Assembly (NCBI GenBank): GCA_943736015.1
Contig: OX031065.1
Span: forward strand, 53,360,992-53,424,991
Reading direction: 5' to 3'
Source: Tridacna crocea
Lineage: Eukaryota; Mollusca; Bivalvia; Cardiida; Cardiidae
Length of the DNA stretch: 64,000 nt
The notes under the pieces were generated by a model that was not told the origin of the DNA, ran no database searches, and saw nothing but the letters and a program-made list of their open reading frames with translations. Positions 1-11,121 of this stretch are shown here, one piece after another (the stretch's first letter is position 1; every line of letters begins with the position of its first letter). The position numbers and the translations under genes are program-made.

Positions 1-174
1 ATGCTATCAGTCATGTACATGTAATGACCCTGAAATGATGTCAGGAATCCATATTTTACTATGATTTCTTTAAAAATCATAGATCTATAGTGTAATAATA
101 GTTTCAACTGAAAAGTCAATAAAGGACAAGATTAGTGTATACTTTTCGAAGGCTTACATAACCTTAGTTACCAT

Positions 175-245
175 TGTGGCTATTGAAGATCAAGATCAGA
201 CTGAAGACAATGCCTGCCATCGTATCTTTGACCTGCTCTGTTCCC
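175..245. repeat. Family C hairpin, decayed
   Basis: The left arm (GATCAAGATCAGACTG) is clear. The right arm is diverged and only partly complementary. Confidence 0.45.
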
Positions 246-276
246 TCGACTTAGATACTCTGAACACCAGCAGCCT

Positions 277-507
277 AATAACCCTTCAGCAGACAATCCC
301 TACTTTTGACGACCCTGAGAAAGAATCCTCTAGAAAACATTGTGGGAAAAGGATAAAATGCTGTTAACCAGCATTTTATCCTTTTCCCACAATGTTTTCT
401 ACTATTCACAAAACAAATTTCAAATTTTCAGTCACTATTATTTTGTCGTCTGCAACTGCATTCGATTCGGACAAGACATAAATATTGTTGTTTGGTAATG
501 AGCTATT
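277..507 (+). mobile_element. Family A TTAA-hairpin MITE
   Basis: Family A consensus, given once here: TTAACCCATTACCACACAATCCC, a left spacer with GACCCTGAGAAAGAAGCC, a hairpin GAAAACATTGTGGGAAAAGG...GCTGGTAACCAGC... and its complement, then a right spacer with TCGTCTGCAAATGC, ending TTTGGTAATGGGTTAA. This order is called +. In this copy both hairpin arms carry the same change, GGATAAAATG opposite CATTTTATCC, so pairing is kept. Confidence 0.8.
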
Positions 508-552
508 TTTAACACTGCACTTATTTCAGTCCTTTTTCTAGACCAAAATGTG

Positions 553-731
553 TTTAGTCCTTCACCAAACAATCCCAAATTTTAACAACCCTTGGAAAGA
601 AGCCTTTTGAAAAAAATTGTGGAAAGAGAGAAAATGCTGGTGACATTTTCTCCTTTTCGCAAATGTTTTCTTCTCTATGAAAGACAAATTCCAGCTTTGA
701 GCCATCTTTAATTTGTCATTCTGCAAATGCT
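553..731 (+). mobile_element. Family A MITE, 3'-truncated
   Basis: The left half and a damaged hairpin are present. The right spacer is cut inside CTGCAAATGC, where the next copy starts in the opposite orientation. Confidence 0.7.
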
Positions 732-961
732 TTAACTCATTGCTAAATGACAAAATTTTGGGTTTGTCCAAATTGAAAACATTTGCAGACGTCAAAATAG
801 AAGTGACTGAAAATTTGAAATTTGTTTTATGAAGGATAGAAGACATCGTGGGAAAAAGGAAAAAATGCTGGTTACCTGCATTTTCTCCTTTTCCCACAAT
901 GTTTTCTAAAGGCTTCTGTTTCAGGGGCTTCAAAAGTAAGGATAGTGTGGTAATGGCTTAA
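731..961 (-). mobile_element. Family A MITE
   Basis: Full length in reverse, starting TAACTCATTGCTAAATGAC and ending GTGGTAATGGCTTAA. It lies head-on against the truncated copy before it. Confidence 0.8.
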
Positions 962-1160
962 ACTTTTACCAGATAACAATATTGCAGACGACAATGTCAT
1001 TGTGGCTGAATTGGTGCAATCTTTCTTTGATAGTGTAGAAAAGATTGTGGGAAAAAGAGAAAATGCTGGTTAGCAGTATTTTCTCATTTTCCCACAATGT
1101 TTATAAAAGTCTTCTTTCCCAGGGTCGTTATAAGTTGTCATTGTGCCATAAAGGGTTAAG
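958..1160 (-). mobile_element. Family A MITE
   Basis: Begins in the TTAA-like end of the previous copy and ends CATAAAGGGTTAA. The hairpin apex has drifted (GGTTAGCAG). Confidence 0.7.
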
Positions 1161-1411
1161 TTTGAAGAAGTCTAAAGTTTTGGCATTTGGGAAAGAAGTT
1201 GAATTGTTTATTCTATGCTCTAAGGGTTAATCCAAACCACACAGGATATTTGCATGTTTTAAATATTTAATTGCAATATTTACACTGTCAGGGTTTAAAG
1301 CATTGATAAAATTTTATCATGTGATATTTGAATATGAGTAGGCGTCTAGGCGTTGCCAGGTTTAGAACGGTGTTTAGGGGTTGAAATGTTGAATGCTAGG
1401 GCATCGACTCT
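1161..1411. other. No recognised feature
   Basis: AT-rich, with no open frame or repeat that I recognise. Confidence 0.5.
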
Positions 1412-1562
1412 TTAACTCTTTACCACACGGTCCCAACTTTTAATGACCATGAGAAAGAAAGCCTTTGAAAACTTTGTGGGAAAAGGAGAAAATGCTGGTA
1501 ACCAGCATTTTCTCCTTTTCCCACAAAGTTTTCAAAGGCTTTCCAAATAAAATTTCATTTTT
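1412..1562 (+). mobile_element. Family A MITE, left part (split by insertion)
   Basis: TTAACTCTTTACC end plus the full hairpin. The arms carry a paired change, AACTTTGTGGG opposite CCCACAAAGTT. The element is interrupted in a T-run and resumes at 2522. Confidence 0.85.
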
Positions 1563-2521
1563 TAGCTCTACTGGCTTTCAGCCAGCAGAGCTTATGTCAT
1601 GGCGTGGTTTCCGTCGTCCGTCCGTCCGTCTGTCCGTCCGTTAGTCTTTTTCTTGTTTACGCGATAAAGTCTGCATTTGTTGTCAGATTTTTGTGAAACT
1701 TGCACAGTTTGTTAATCTCATCAATAGCTTCAACCCTATTGATTTTGAGAAAAATCCAACAAACAATATGGGAAAAGTAGCCATTTCAAGTTGAAAATTT
1801 CCAATTCTTGTTTACGCGATAAAGTCTTCATTTGTCATCAGATTTTCGTGAAACTTGCACAGTTTGTTTATCTCATCAATAGCTTTAACCCTATCGATTT
1901 TGAAAAAAATCCGACAAACAGTATGGGAAAAATAGCCATTTCAAGTTTAAAATTTACATTTCTTGTTTACACAATAAAGTCTTCATTTTAGGTCAGATTT
2001 CCATGAAACTTGCAGAGTTTGTTTATCTTATCAATAGCTTCAACCCTATTGATTTTGAAAAAATTCCAACAAAGAGTATGGGAAAAGTAGCCATTTCAAG
2101 TTGAAAACTTACATTTCTTGTTTACACGATAAAGTCTTCATTTTTAGTCAGATTTCCGTGAAACTTGCACAGTTTGTTTATCTCATCAATAGCTTTAACC
2201 CTATCAATTTTGAAAAAATCTGACTAACGGTATGGGAAAAGTAGTCTTTTCAAATTGAACAATTTCATTGTCTGTTTACATGATAAACTATTTATTTGTG
2301 ATCAGATTTTATGAATTTTTCAGCTTGTTTATCCCATCAATACCTTTTTAATCCTGTTGAGTTTGAAAAAATTCAACCAACAGTAATGGAAAAGTAGCCA
2401 TTTTGAGTTGAAAATGTCAATGTTTTTTGTCTTTTTGCGTAATGAATTCCTATGTATGCTTTATTTAAAAGCAAACTCTCTGCCAGTAGAGCATATTCAG
2501 GCCCTTCAGGGCCTTCTAGTT
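1563..2521 (+). mobile_element. Pearl/Helentron-like element with 155-bp tandem units
   Basis: Starts TAGCTCTACTGGC with an immediate hairpin (AGCTCT..CTGGC / GCCAG..AGAGCT), then a GTCCGTCC microsatellite-like stretch. About five 155-bp units follow, each beginning near CTTGTTTACGCGATAAAG (1652, 1807, 1962, 2117, 2272). The 3' end is a short hairpin, AGGCCCTTCAGGGCCT, then TCTAGT. A 3' hairpin about 10 nt from the end and insertion within a T-run fit non-autonomous Helentron/pearl elements (family assignment from memory). No coding capacity. Confidence 0.7.
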
Positions 2522-2605
2522 TTTTTTTCACATTTATTTTGTCGTTTGCAAATGCTTTCAATTTGGACAGGTCTAAAATATTGTGGGTTGGTATTGGTTT
2601 AACTC
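2522..2605 (+). mobile_element. Family A MITE, right part (split by insertion)
   Basis: Resumes CACATTTATTTTGTCG...GTCTAAAATATTGTG and ends near TTGGTTTAA. With 1412-1562 it forms one copy. Confidence 0.8.
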
Positions 2606-2850
2606 TGAACAACAAATGCTATACTTGACCAAGCTGAAAGCATCTGAAGACATCAATTAACTCTTTACCAAACAACAAAAATTTAGACTGGTTCAAATTG
2701 AAAGTATTTGCAGATAACAAATCAAATGTGGCTCATGTTATTGTATTTGGGCAGAAAACATTGTTGGAAAAGGAGAAAATGCTGGTTACCGGCATTTTTC
2801 TCCTCTTCTCACATTGTTCTCAAAAGGCTACTTCCGAAGGTTCATTTTAC
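2606..2850 (-). mobile_element. Family A MITE plus a fragment
   Basis: A 50-bp left-end fragment (2606-2656) is followed by a reverse copy from TTAACTCTTTACC at 2657 through the hairpin. It is cut before its far terminus where another repeat begins. Confidence 0.7.
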
Positions 2851-3400
2851 CCCCTACAACAGAGTGGAGTGGGATATACTGGAATCTCCATGGCTGTCCG
2901 TCCGTCCATCTGTCTGTCTGTAGACTCAATGTTGTCCAGAGCTTTTTCCCTAGTTTTTCAAGTATTGCACTGAAATTTACACATAATGTTAGGGTACATA
3001 TGAAATTGTGCATGTGCAATTTTCACGACCTTGCTGTCATTGGTTGTGGAATTATCTCCCCTTAAGCTTGTAAGGTTTCCTGCATTGTTGTTGTCCAGAG
3101 CTTTACACATAGAGTTTTGTATGTACTGAACCCAATTTTATACATAATGCTTCTGTACATATTTGACTTAAAAAACAGGTGTCATCTTCTCTGAAATGTT
3201 CCGTAAGTTGCTTTTTCATGTTTTAGAGCATACGTAACTGGCACCTATGAGACGGTAGTCAACGTAAATGGGTTTGTTCTCACAGTAAAAAAGAAATTGA
3301 AGAAAAAAAATATGTTGTGATGGAATGTGTTACTTTTATGCATCTGCTATAATTTGTTGCTGAATTATCTCCCCTTGAACTTTTTAAGGAATTATTCCCC
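2851..3400 (+). mobile_element. Pearl-like element, degenerate
   Basis: A GTCCGTCCGTCC-type stretch at about 2895 is followed by diverged units sharing GTTGTCCAGAGCTTT (about 2933 and 3098, spacing about 165) and GAATTATCTCCCCTT (3049, 3363). The same last motif recurs at 14520. Ends not defined. Confidence 0.45.
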
Positions 3401-3404
3401 CTTC

Positions 3405-3730
3405 ACTACAGATTGTGGGTTCGAATCCCCAGCTGGCCAACTATTACTAATCGTCCTTCAGATGAGACATTAAACTGAGGACCCGTGTGACGTTGCTATA
3501 CACCGAGCACGTTAAAGAACCAGGTGAAGCTCTCAGTAGTTTCGACCTGTATCCTTGCACTATCCCATGTAACAACTAACTGCAGTGTTGCATCCAGGTC
3601 GCGTGATTGCGAGATTCACGCTTTATTTTTTGCCGTCACGCAATTCCGTGAATGTGGTGGGGGAGCAGTTGCGCTATATCAGTGTAACTCTCGCAAACAG
3701 AAGACAAATCTGCATGCATAAAAGAGATTA
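3405..3730 (+). mobile_element. SINE-like element
   Basis: The B-box-like GGGTTCGAATCCCC is followed by a body with GATGAGACATTAAACTGAGG and CACGTTAAAGAACC, phrases typical of tRNA-derived molluscan SINEs. No clear A box, so the head is probably truncated. Confidence 0.45.
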
Positions 3731-3945
3731 AAAAAGTTGGGTCCGGTTTCAAGTCATTTCAATAAAGTAATCAGAAGTCCTACAATGCCTCCTTACATGT
3801 AGACTAGAACTGGCCACCGTTGTATACCGTGTACCTACACACGTAGTAGTATCAGGAGCGGTAACCAGTCTAATGTAAACTGTTCCAGGTGGTTTCCGAT
3901 TTCGTAGTGAAGTTTTGAATGAACGACATGCTATATCAGTATCTT

Positions 3946-4174
3946 TTAACTCTTTACCAAACAATCCCGACTTTTAACGACCCTGAGAAAGAAGCCTTTT
4001 GAAAACATTGTTGGAAAAGGAGAAAATGCTGGTAACCAGCATTTTCTCCTTTTCCCACAATGTTTTCTACCCACCCCAATACAAGTTTCAATTTTCAAGT
4101 CATATATATCTTGTCATCTGCACATGCTTTTAATTTGGACAGGGCTAAAATTCTGTTGTTTGGTAAAGTGTTAA
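3946..4174 (+). mobile_element. Family A MITE
   Basis: Complete TTAA to TTAA. The first stem has TTGTTGG against CCCACAA, one mismatch; otherwise near consensus. Confidence 0.85.
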
Positions 4175-4444
4175 AGTTTTTGTCCTAAAGATTTTAAAAA
4201 TATATAGAATTTTTTGACAAATTTTGTCAGAGGTTAAGCTTACTTGTTGTATTTGAGCTGCTTTTTCTCATTGTCCAAGTATTCCAGAGTGAAAGAAAAG
4301 TAAACAAGTTTTGTTGTGAGATTTTAGATCCAATTATGGGGAAAGCAGAGTTTCAAACTTGCAACCTCATAATTCAAAGCTGTGGACTAATTGGTCAAAG
4401 CCATATTTAACAACCTTTCAAATTTTTAGAGCCTCTTGCTGATA

Positions 4445-4673
4445 TTAACCCCTTACCCCATAAGGCATTCCTATGGCATCTATAATTGACCATAAATAAC
4501 AGAAAGGATGAAGCCATGTCTTATGTGTAAATGAGACCTTTTGATAGCGTAGAAAACATTGTGACAAAAGGTGAAATTGCTCGTTACGAGCAGTTTCACC
4601 TTTTGCCACAATTTTTTCCAAAGGCTCCTACAGGCAATGTGTAGAAATGAGTATCTATAGAGTAAAGGGTTAA
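4445..4673 (+). mobile_element. Family B TTAA-hairpin MITE
   Basis: Family B consensus, given once here: TTAACCCTTTACCCCATAAGGC, a spacer with GACCCTAAATAACAGCAAGG, a hairpin GAAAACATTGTGACAAAAGG...GCTCGTCACGAGC... and its complement, then GGCTCCTACAAGCAATG and a GAGTAAAGGGTTAA end. The outer stem (GAAAACATTGTG) is shared with family A and the inner stem differs. This copy is intact, with a GTTACGAGC apex. Confidence 0.85.
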
Positions 4674-4882
4674 AACCCTTTTCCAAACAATTAATCCCTG
4701 GTTTTTATGACTTTGGGAAAGAAGGCTTTTGAAAACAGCATGGAAAATGAAAAAAATTCTGGTAACCAGCAGTTTCTCTTTTACCCACAATGTTTCTATC
4801 CCCTCAGAGACCAAAAGGTTGTTTGTGCCCATTCTGAATTTGTTGCCTGTGGATGCTTTCAGTTTGGAATCTTGTCGTTTAA
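4670..4882 (+). mobile_element. Family A MITE, diverged
   Basis: Shares TTAA 4670-4673 with the B copy before it and TTAA 4879-4882 with the A copy after it. The hairpin has several unpaired changes. Confidence 0.7.
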
Positions 4883-5106
4883 CCCATTACCACACAAGCT
4901 GACTTTTAACGACCCTGGGAAAGAAGCCTTTTGAAAACATTGTGGGAAAAGGAGAAAATGCTGGTAACCAGCATTTTCTCCTTTTCCCACAATGTTTTCT
5001 ACCCTTCCAAAACCAAATTTCAATTTTTCAGTCACATTTATTTTTTTGTCTGCAAATGCTGCTAATTTGGACTGGTCTAAATTTTTCTCGTGTGGTAATG
5101 GGTTAA
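4879..5106 (+). mobile_element. Family A MITE
   Basis: Intact with perfect TTAACCCATTACCACA / TGTGGTAATGGGTTAA termini and a complete hairpin. Third in a chain of three elements joined at single TTAAs. Confidence 0.9.
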
Positions 5107-5239
5107 GAGAGGGTAACTATGAGCTCTTTCCGTATAATCAGTCAAGCTTCCCTGTTACATTGATTGATTTGATTTCTTGCTCTTCTCTGTGGTTATTTGA
5201 TTATCTCTTAACATGCTTAGGGCATAATAAAGTGTTTGT

Positions 5240-5312
5240 TAGGAGACAGTAGATCAAGATCAGACTGCACAGTATGTGCAGTGTGATCATTTATCTACAC
5301 TATCAGATATGC
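5240..5312. repeat. Family C hairpin
   Basis: Family C core consensus, given once here: GGACAGTGTAGATCAAGATC..GACTGCACA | TGTGCAGTC..GATCTTGATCTACACTGTCC. Fuller copies carry TTAA-type ends (TTAACTCTTTACC...). This copy has AGACAGTAGATCAAGATC and ATCTACACTATC. Confidence 0.75.
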
Positions 5313-6608
5313 AGACAGATTCTGGTGTGATCTGTTATTAAATTACATTAAGTTGGTTTTGTTTATTGAATGAAATAAGATATTGTGTCATTTACTGTGG
5401 CCAAAGAGTTAGTGGTAAATGGCTTTATTTTGGTTGCATGTAGACAAGCTGTGTGGGTGGAATACAGAATTTGTCATCATAAATATTGAAGGTCAACTCC
5501 AAGGTCACATGTATAGATCCAATCACCTGATTGGTTGAAGCTCATTGTCATCATTTCTTTTTGTATGGTAGCAGATCCTTGTCATTCTTTTGCATCAAAA
5601 GTAGCTGACAAAGGAAATCTCTCCTAGCCAAATGTCAAGGTTTGAAACGGATTTAAACAAGAAGATATTGCTGCATAGCATCACAATTACTTCGAACTGT
5701 AAGGCAAAAAAACTTCATAGCCCAACTACACACAGCCATGTGATCAGTTCCGATAAAAAATTGCATATATAGGGGTGGTAGTCATCCATAGACTACCGCT
5801 ATAATATTCTAAACAAGGGATCTAACTTTGTACAGACCGTTACTCGCCCCATTACAAAAAACAATGTATCTCTTCTATCCTAACAGTTATTATCCTTATT
5901 CTCTCAACACTTGAGAGCTAAAACATTTTTCTACCAGAAAAAACAGAACTGTTTGTCAGTGGCTAATTTAGTCTGGCTGCTACAGTCCTTTGAAGTTGTA
6001 AACTTGCTAAAAAATCTTTGCAATTGACATGGTTTTGTACATTCAACACTAATGCCTGTTCGGCCAATTTGTTTTGGTGGATTGATTGATGATTATAAGT
6101 CATTGAAACAAGATTCATTCCTCTCTCAGGGCTGAACTTGCTTTCGACAGTGGTTGTGTGAGAAACCAGGCATCAGTATGCTTGGAAAGAATTTCATTTT
6201 TCTACAAGCAGCTAACACTTTGATTTCACTGTTCAGTAACAGTTTGTCACCTTTACAATAATGTCCTTACTTTAGAACGGCATGATTTAAATTTAAATGC
6301 TTAAATGTAACACCTACATAGTTTACTTTTGGTCACTCTTGGGGCCTTAATAAAGCTTAGATTCAGTGTGTAACATAAGCTATTATTATGTCATTGGGAT
6401 TCTGTTCACTAAGCGGCTGACCAAATCAATAAGTACATGTAAATATCAGGAGGGCAGTGAGAAACACATTTTTCTGAAGAGGTCAATGACCCATGTAATC
6501 ACTAAGAAATTTTCAGCAAATTGATGAATGGAAGGTTTCTTGAGTTAGTAACCTCCATAGTACAACAGTTATTATAAGCAGAGAACAATGTAATAAGATA
6601 TTGAAAAT
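5313..6608. other. No gene recognised; minor repeat traces
   Basis: No coding exon is visible. Traces include a short hairpin GGTAGTC/GACTACC (about 5776-5802) and a stretch at 6115-6200 resembling 9190-9400, probably a SINE body fragment. Confidence 0.4.
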
Positions 6609-6750
6609 AACAAGCATTTTCTCCTTTTCCCACAATGTTTTCTACACTTCACAAATGCAATTTCAATTTTCAATTCACATTTATTTTGTCGCCCGCAAAT
6701 ACTTTCAATTCCGACTTGTCTAATATTTTGTCGTTTGGTAAAAAGTTCAA
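6609..6750 (+). mobile_element. Family A half-element, broken at the hairpin apex
   Basis: Starts AACAAGCATTTTCTCC, exactly the right arm from the apex, and runs to TTTGGTAAAAAGTTCAA. The left half is absent. Confidence 0.8.
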
Positions 6751-6764
6751 CTTTTTGCTTTTGA

Positions 6765-6992
6765 TTAACCCATTACCACACAATCCCTACTTTTGACGTC
6801 CCTGAGAATGAAGCCTTTAGAAAACATAGTGGGAAAAGGAGAAAATGCTGGTAACCAGCATTTTCTACTTTTCCCACAATGTTTCTACCCTTCACAAAAC
6901 AAATTTCAAATTCTCAGTCACTTTTATTTTGTCGTCTGCAAATGCTGTCGATTTGGACAACCCTAAAATTATGTCGTTTGGTAATGAGTTAA
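6765..6992 (+). mobile_element. Family A MITE
   Basis: Complete, TTAACCCATTACCACA to GGTAATGAGTTAA, with one or two stem mismatches. Confidence 0.9.
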
Positions 6993-7211
6993 TTTGCTGC
7001 ATGTCAAATTGGACCAGTGTGCCCCTTGATTCAGTGAGTTATTGGACAAAACAGATTTTATAGACCCACAATTTCATGATGACTAATGATTGGTACAATG
7101 TGTTGTGGAGAAGCTGGAAGCCCCTTTTTGTCAGAGCATAGCTCAAATATTTTTTCCATTTGATCAGTAATCATTATTGTATTGTCCTATACTGGTATGT
7201 ACAGCAATGGG

Positions 7212-7439
7212 TTAACTCATTACCAAACGACAATATTTTATGCTTGTCCAAATCGAAAGCATTTGCAGAAGAAAAATAAAAGTGACTGAAAATTTGAAAT
7301 TTGTTTTGTGAAGGGTAGAAAACATTGTTGGAAAAGGAGAAAATGCTGGTTACCCGCATTTTCTCCTTTTCCCACGATGTTTTCTACAGGCTTCTTTCTC
7401 GGGGTCGTCAAAAGTAGGGATTGTGTGGTAATGGGTTAA
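7212..7439 (-). mobile_element. Family A MITE
   Basis: Complete reverse copy, TTAACTCATTACCAAACG to GGTAATGGGTTAA. The apex pairs GGTTACC against GC. Confidence 0.88.
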
Positions 7440-7496
7440 CTATCATATCTCTTTGGTATGTCATACACCTACACGCTACCTTTCTACTTGAGTGAA

Positions 7497-7725
7497 TTTA
7501 ACCCCCTTTACCAATCAAGCAATTTAAAAAAGAGTTTTTTCCAACTCCGAGAGACGTTTATGGAAAGAAAAAAACTGAGAAAAGAGAAGATACTGGTAAC
7601 CATTTCCTTTCTCCGTTTCTCTTAATGTTTTAATACCTTTGCAGTGATTTTTTCTTGTCCTTACAATGTTTTCATAAACCTATTTTATAAGGGTCATTAA
7701 AACCGGATAAATAGTACAGAGGTTT
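7497..7725 (+). mobile_element. Family A-like MITE, strongly decayed
   Basis: TTTAACCCCCTTTACC end and a GGTAACC apex are recognisable; the arms have many mismatches. Confidence 0.45.
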
Positions 7726-7819
7726 TATCATGTTTAAGTTTTTATGAAAAGAATCATCAAGGAATGACATTGCAAAACATTTTGCTGTATGGGGTATGTA
7801 ATCTCTTTTCTGGTGCACT

Positions 7820-8038
7820 TTAACCTTTTACCACACAATGACGCCTTTTAACGCCCCCGTGGAAGAAGCCTTTCAAAAACATTGTGGGAAAAGGAGAAAA
7901 TGCTGGTAACCAGCATTTTCTCCTTTTCCCAAATAGTTTTCTACACTATCAAAGCCATTTCAGTCACTTTGAAATTGTTGTCTGCAAATGCTTTCAATTT
8001 GGATTGGTCTAGAATTTTGCTGTGTGGTAATGGGTTAA
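7820..8038 (+). mobile_element. Family A MITE
   Basis: Complete, with the variant right spacer TTTGAAATTGTTGTCTGC seen also at 22647. Ends GGTAATGGGTTAA. Confidence 0.88.
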
Positions 8039-8828
8039 AGCCCCAGTAAAGCCAGAGAATAAGTAATTTTCACCGGTAAGTTAATAACTCGAAAAGTATA
8101 ATGGATTAAAAAAATTAAGGTTGGAGAAAAGCCTAACATATCAGTTACTACATTGGTTGCCATGATTTAACTGTATGAAAATGCATGGAGAAGCCCATTG
8201 ATTTCAGGGAAGCCATTGATCAAGACAATTAATCTAAGCTGTTATTGTTCATGTATAGTCAAACTATAGGTCTTCGAAAACGTCACATTAGCATCTCATT
8301 AGTGCCATATGACATAGTACCGGTACACAAGACAACTGTTTACACTTCCAATGTTATGCCATCAGGGAGTAAGATTGCTCATTCTGAACATGTTTTTTTA
8401 TTTCGCTGAAGTCAGCTTTTCCTGTATTGGAACTATCAACATGACATTGTGTCATTGTTTCTGTTTACAATGTCAATAAACTTAGTTTTTAAGCCTTGAA
8501 TGGGGACAAAAACGATCAAGTGAATAGAAGTTTTATCTTGGGCATTGAATTATCACATGGTGTTTATGTCATTATTACGTCACAGCCAAGATTACAACGA
8601 AAAATTGGCTAATGGTCAGCAATCATCGGTGTCAACAAACGGATAATGTGGCATGGTGGGATCTGTTCTAGTTTCAAAATTCTTTTTCTGCCACTGACTG
8701 GAACTTTTATGAACTGCAACTTTACATGTCCTTAAAGTTATAAAAATTGCCATATTTTCACATTGTAAAAATTAAATTTACTTTTATTTTATAAACAGGC
8801 CTTTTTACATTTTGGACTTTAGAGAGAC
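8039..8828. other. No recognised feature
   Basis: About 790 bp of AT-rich sequence with no convincing exon, tRNA or known repeat. Confidence 0.5.
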
Positions 8829-9057
8829 TTTGACACTTTACCAAATGACAAAATCTTAGACTAGTCCAATTTGAAAGCACTTGCAGAGGACAAAATTTAT
8901 GCAACTCAAAAATTTAAATTTGTTTCCAACAGGGATGAAAACATTGTTGGAAAAGGAGAAAATGCTGTTCACCAGCATTTTCTCCTTTTCCAACAGTGTT
9001 TTCAAAAGTCTTCCATCTTAAGGTCTTAAAACCAGAGATTGTTTGGTAAAGGGTTGA
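8829..9057 (-). mobile_element. Family A MITE
   Basis: Reverse copy whose TTAA ends have decayed to TTGACAC and GGGTTGA. Arms pair with an apex CTGTTCACCAG. Confidence 0.8.
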
Positions 9058-9189
9058 AATAGTAAGGAACAGCTTGAAACAAGAAAACCAAACTAAAATG
9101 TATTTTTCATGACCTTTGCATTGGTTCTTTGCCACCTTTGTAGTCTATGCACCCATGTCTAAACTTTTTCAGATTGTAAATTGTCATTC

Positions 9190-9400
9190 TGGCAGGATTT
9201 CATTCCCCTCTCACCCTCGATCATTGTTTTGACGATGGTTATGTGGGAAAATAGCCTGTGGCTCGGAAAGAATATTGTGTGGAACACTGGTCCAACAAAC
9301 TCCGGGAAATCATGGATTATATGCACTGGCTGCCATGAATTACCGATATAATGTTGAAAATGGTGAAAAACACCACACAGTCAATCATTCGACACCGTTT
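9190..9400 (+). mobile_element. SINE body fragment (tentative)
   Basis: Resembles the stretches at 6115-6200 and 27420-27480 and ends GTGAAAAACACCA, like the body ending near 59205. No tRNA head seen. Confidence 0.3.
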
Positions 9401-9758
9401 CCAAAACAACAAATGTAAGACTAACAAATTTAAAGCCATTGCAGATTAGACACCAGTCATGTACTTAAGAGAGGGCAACTGGTAGGTCAAACTGGGGGAA
9501 AGGGAGACATTTCCTAGTTTGAACATTTTCTCTTTTTCCCACTCTCTGTTCCTCTCTTCCTCTTTTTCCCACATTGTTTTCTGCCCTGTCAGAACACTCG
9601 GGTTGATTAGCACCACTTTCATTTATCTTCTTAAGGTTCTCTGAATTCAAGGGTGTAAAATTTATTTGGGAAACAAATCTTTCAAAAAAATTGGGAAAAG
9701 AAGAAAATAGTAGTAAGCAGCATTTTCTCCTTTTCCCACAATGTTTTCGTTCCAAGTT
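9401..9758. mobile_element. Composite of decayed family A copies
   Basis: Contains at least two partial hairpins (CTTTTTCCCACATTGTTTTCT near 9560; GGGAAAAGAAGAAAATAG..CAGCATTTTCTCC near 9695). Boundaries unclear. Confidence 0.45.
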
Positions 9759-9981
9759 TTAACCCATTACCACACAATCCCTACTTTGACGACCCTGAGA
9801 AAAGCTTTTAGGAAAATTGTGGGAAAAGGAGAAAATGCTGGTAACCAGCATTTTCTCCTTTGCCCACAATGTTTTTTACCCTTCACAAAACAAATTTCAA
9901 ATTTTCATTCCCTTTTATTTTGTTGGCTGCAAATGCTTACAATTTGGACAAACCTAAAACTTTGTCGTTTGGTAATAAGTA
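9759..9981 (+). mobile_element. Family A MITE
   Basis: Complete left end and hairpin; the right end reads TTTGGTAATAAGTAA. Confidence 0.85.
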
Positions 9982-10248
9982 AAAGCTTGTTTGTACCATT
10001 TTCTAATTTTATAATCACTTATGTTTTGAATTTGGAAGTGTTGAAAATTTGTGTGTTATGGAATGTGTACAGCAGTAACATAAATTCTGTTCTATTGAAG
10101 TAAAATTATCGTCGGTTAAAAAATCCTTTGTGATGCTTTGACATTAGTCTTTTAGGCATCAAAATTACGACCTTGAAATCATATTTCTCTTTCTACAGTC
10201 CATGCTGAAGTATCAGGACAAATTGTTCATTTAAACTACATATATTTA

Positions 10249-10392
10249 TGTTAAGGGTGCTTTGTTACTTATTATACTCTGTCGAGTGTATGTTGCACAA
10301 GGGCGCGTCTCGTTGTAGTATATATAGAGAGCGCGGCTCTACTCTGGTCATTCGACGGCTAGACTACACACTATTTATGATTACGTATAACA
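10249..10392 (+). mobile_element. Possible solo LTR (tentative)
   Basis: A 144-bp stretch starting TGTTA and ending TAACA, with a TATA-like TATATATAGAG at about 10318. Flanks show no target duplication, so this is weak. Confidence 0.2.
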
Positions 10393-10764
10393 CGCCCACC
10401 CACCCGTTTTCTTTTTTGGGGGAATTATTTCATTATTGCATACATTTCTGTATTGCTTTTTATGTATTTCATATATTAAGAGGTTGGTACATGTTGAAAA
10501 ATACACTTCGATTACAATGCGTAGTCTAGGCCGCTACTCCTATTGCCGACTTCTGTTGTTTATTATTCTATGGTAAGTCCATGCAATAGAACATGAATGG
10601 TTTATATTTGCCTGAGTGGAATGAAAGAAAATATAACTGTTATTATGCGGCCATCAACCAATATAGTGAAACAAAATAAATGCAAAGTTCAGAAACGGTA
10701 ATGTCCCATTGCTATCTAAGGTATGTGACCTTGCAATCAAACCCTTAAATAGTTACTTAACCCT
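10393..10764. other. No recognised feature
   Basis: No exon or repeat assigned. Confidence 0.45.
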
Positions 10765-10892
10765 TTAACTCCTTCTTACCATAGACAACATCAGAAACTT
10801 TTGTGGACAGTGCAGATCAAGATCAGACTGCAGAGAATGTGCAATCTGATCTTTGATCAACACTGTCCACTGCAATATCTATGGTAGGTTGT
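10765..10892. mobile_element. Family C element with TTAA-type end
   Basis: TTAACTCCTTCTTACCATAG, then GTGGACAGTGCAGATCAAGATC and its complement, then ATCTATGGTAGG mirroring CTTACCATAG. Shows that C is a longer MITE whose end resembles those of A and B. Confidence 0.75.
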
Positions 10893-11072
10893 GGCCAAAT
10901 TCCAAATTCAAAGCATTTGCAGATCACAAAATGAGCTTGACTTTGTTTTAGGAAGCATTGTGGGAAATGGAGAAAATGCTGGTTACCAGCATTTTCTCCT
11001 TTTCCCACCATGTTTTCAAAGGGCTTCTTTCACAGGGGTGTTGAAAGACGGGATTTTGTGGTAAAGGGTTAA
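10893..11072 (-). mobile_element. Family A MITE, left end lost
   Basis: Reverse copy beginning within the spacer at GGCCAAATTCCAAATTC, adjoining the C element. The hairpin is complete except TGGG/CCCACC, and the end is GGTAAAGGGTTAA. Confidence 0.8.
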
Positions 11073-11121
11073 CTCTTTCACTCTAACTAGATACCAGTAA
11101 GTCATACTTTTTCAAAGGGTA

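Noticed and set aside
277..507. Hairpins as intrinsic transcription terminators
   Set aside because: They are dispersed MITEs with TTAA termini in a eukaryotic genome; bacterial terminators do not apply.
10249..10392. Confident solo LTR
   Set aside because: TGTTA...TAACA and a TATA-like motif are present but there is no target duplication, primer site or second copy; kept only as tentative.
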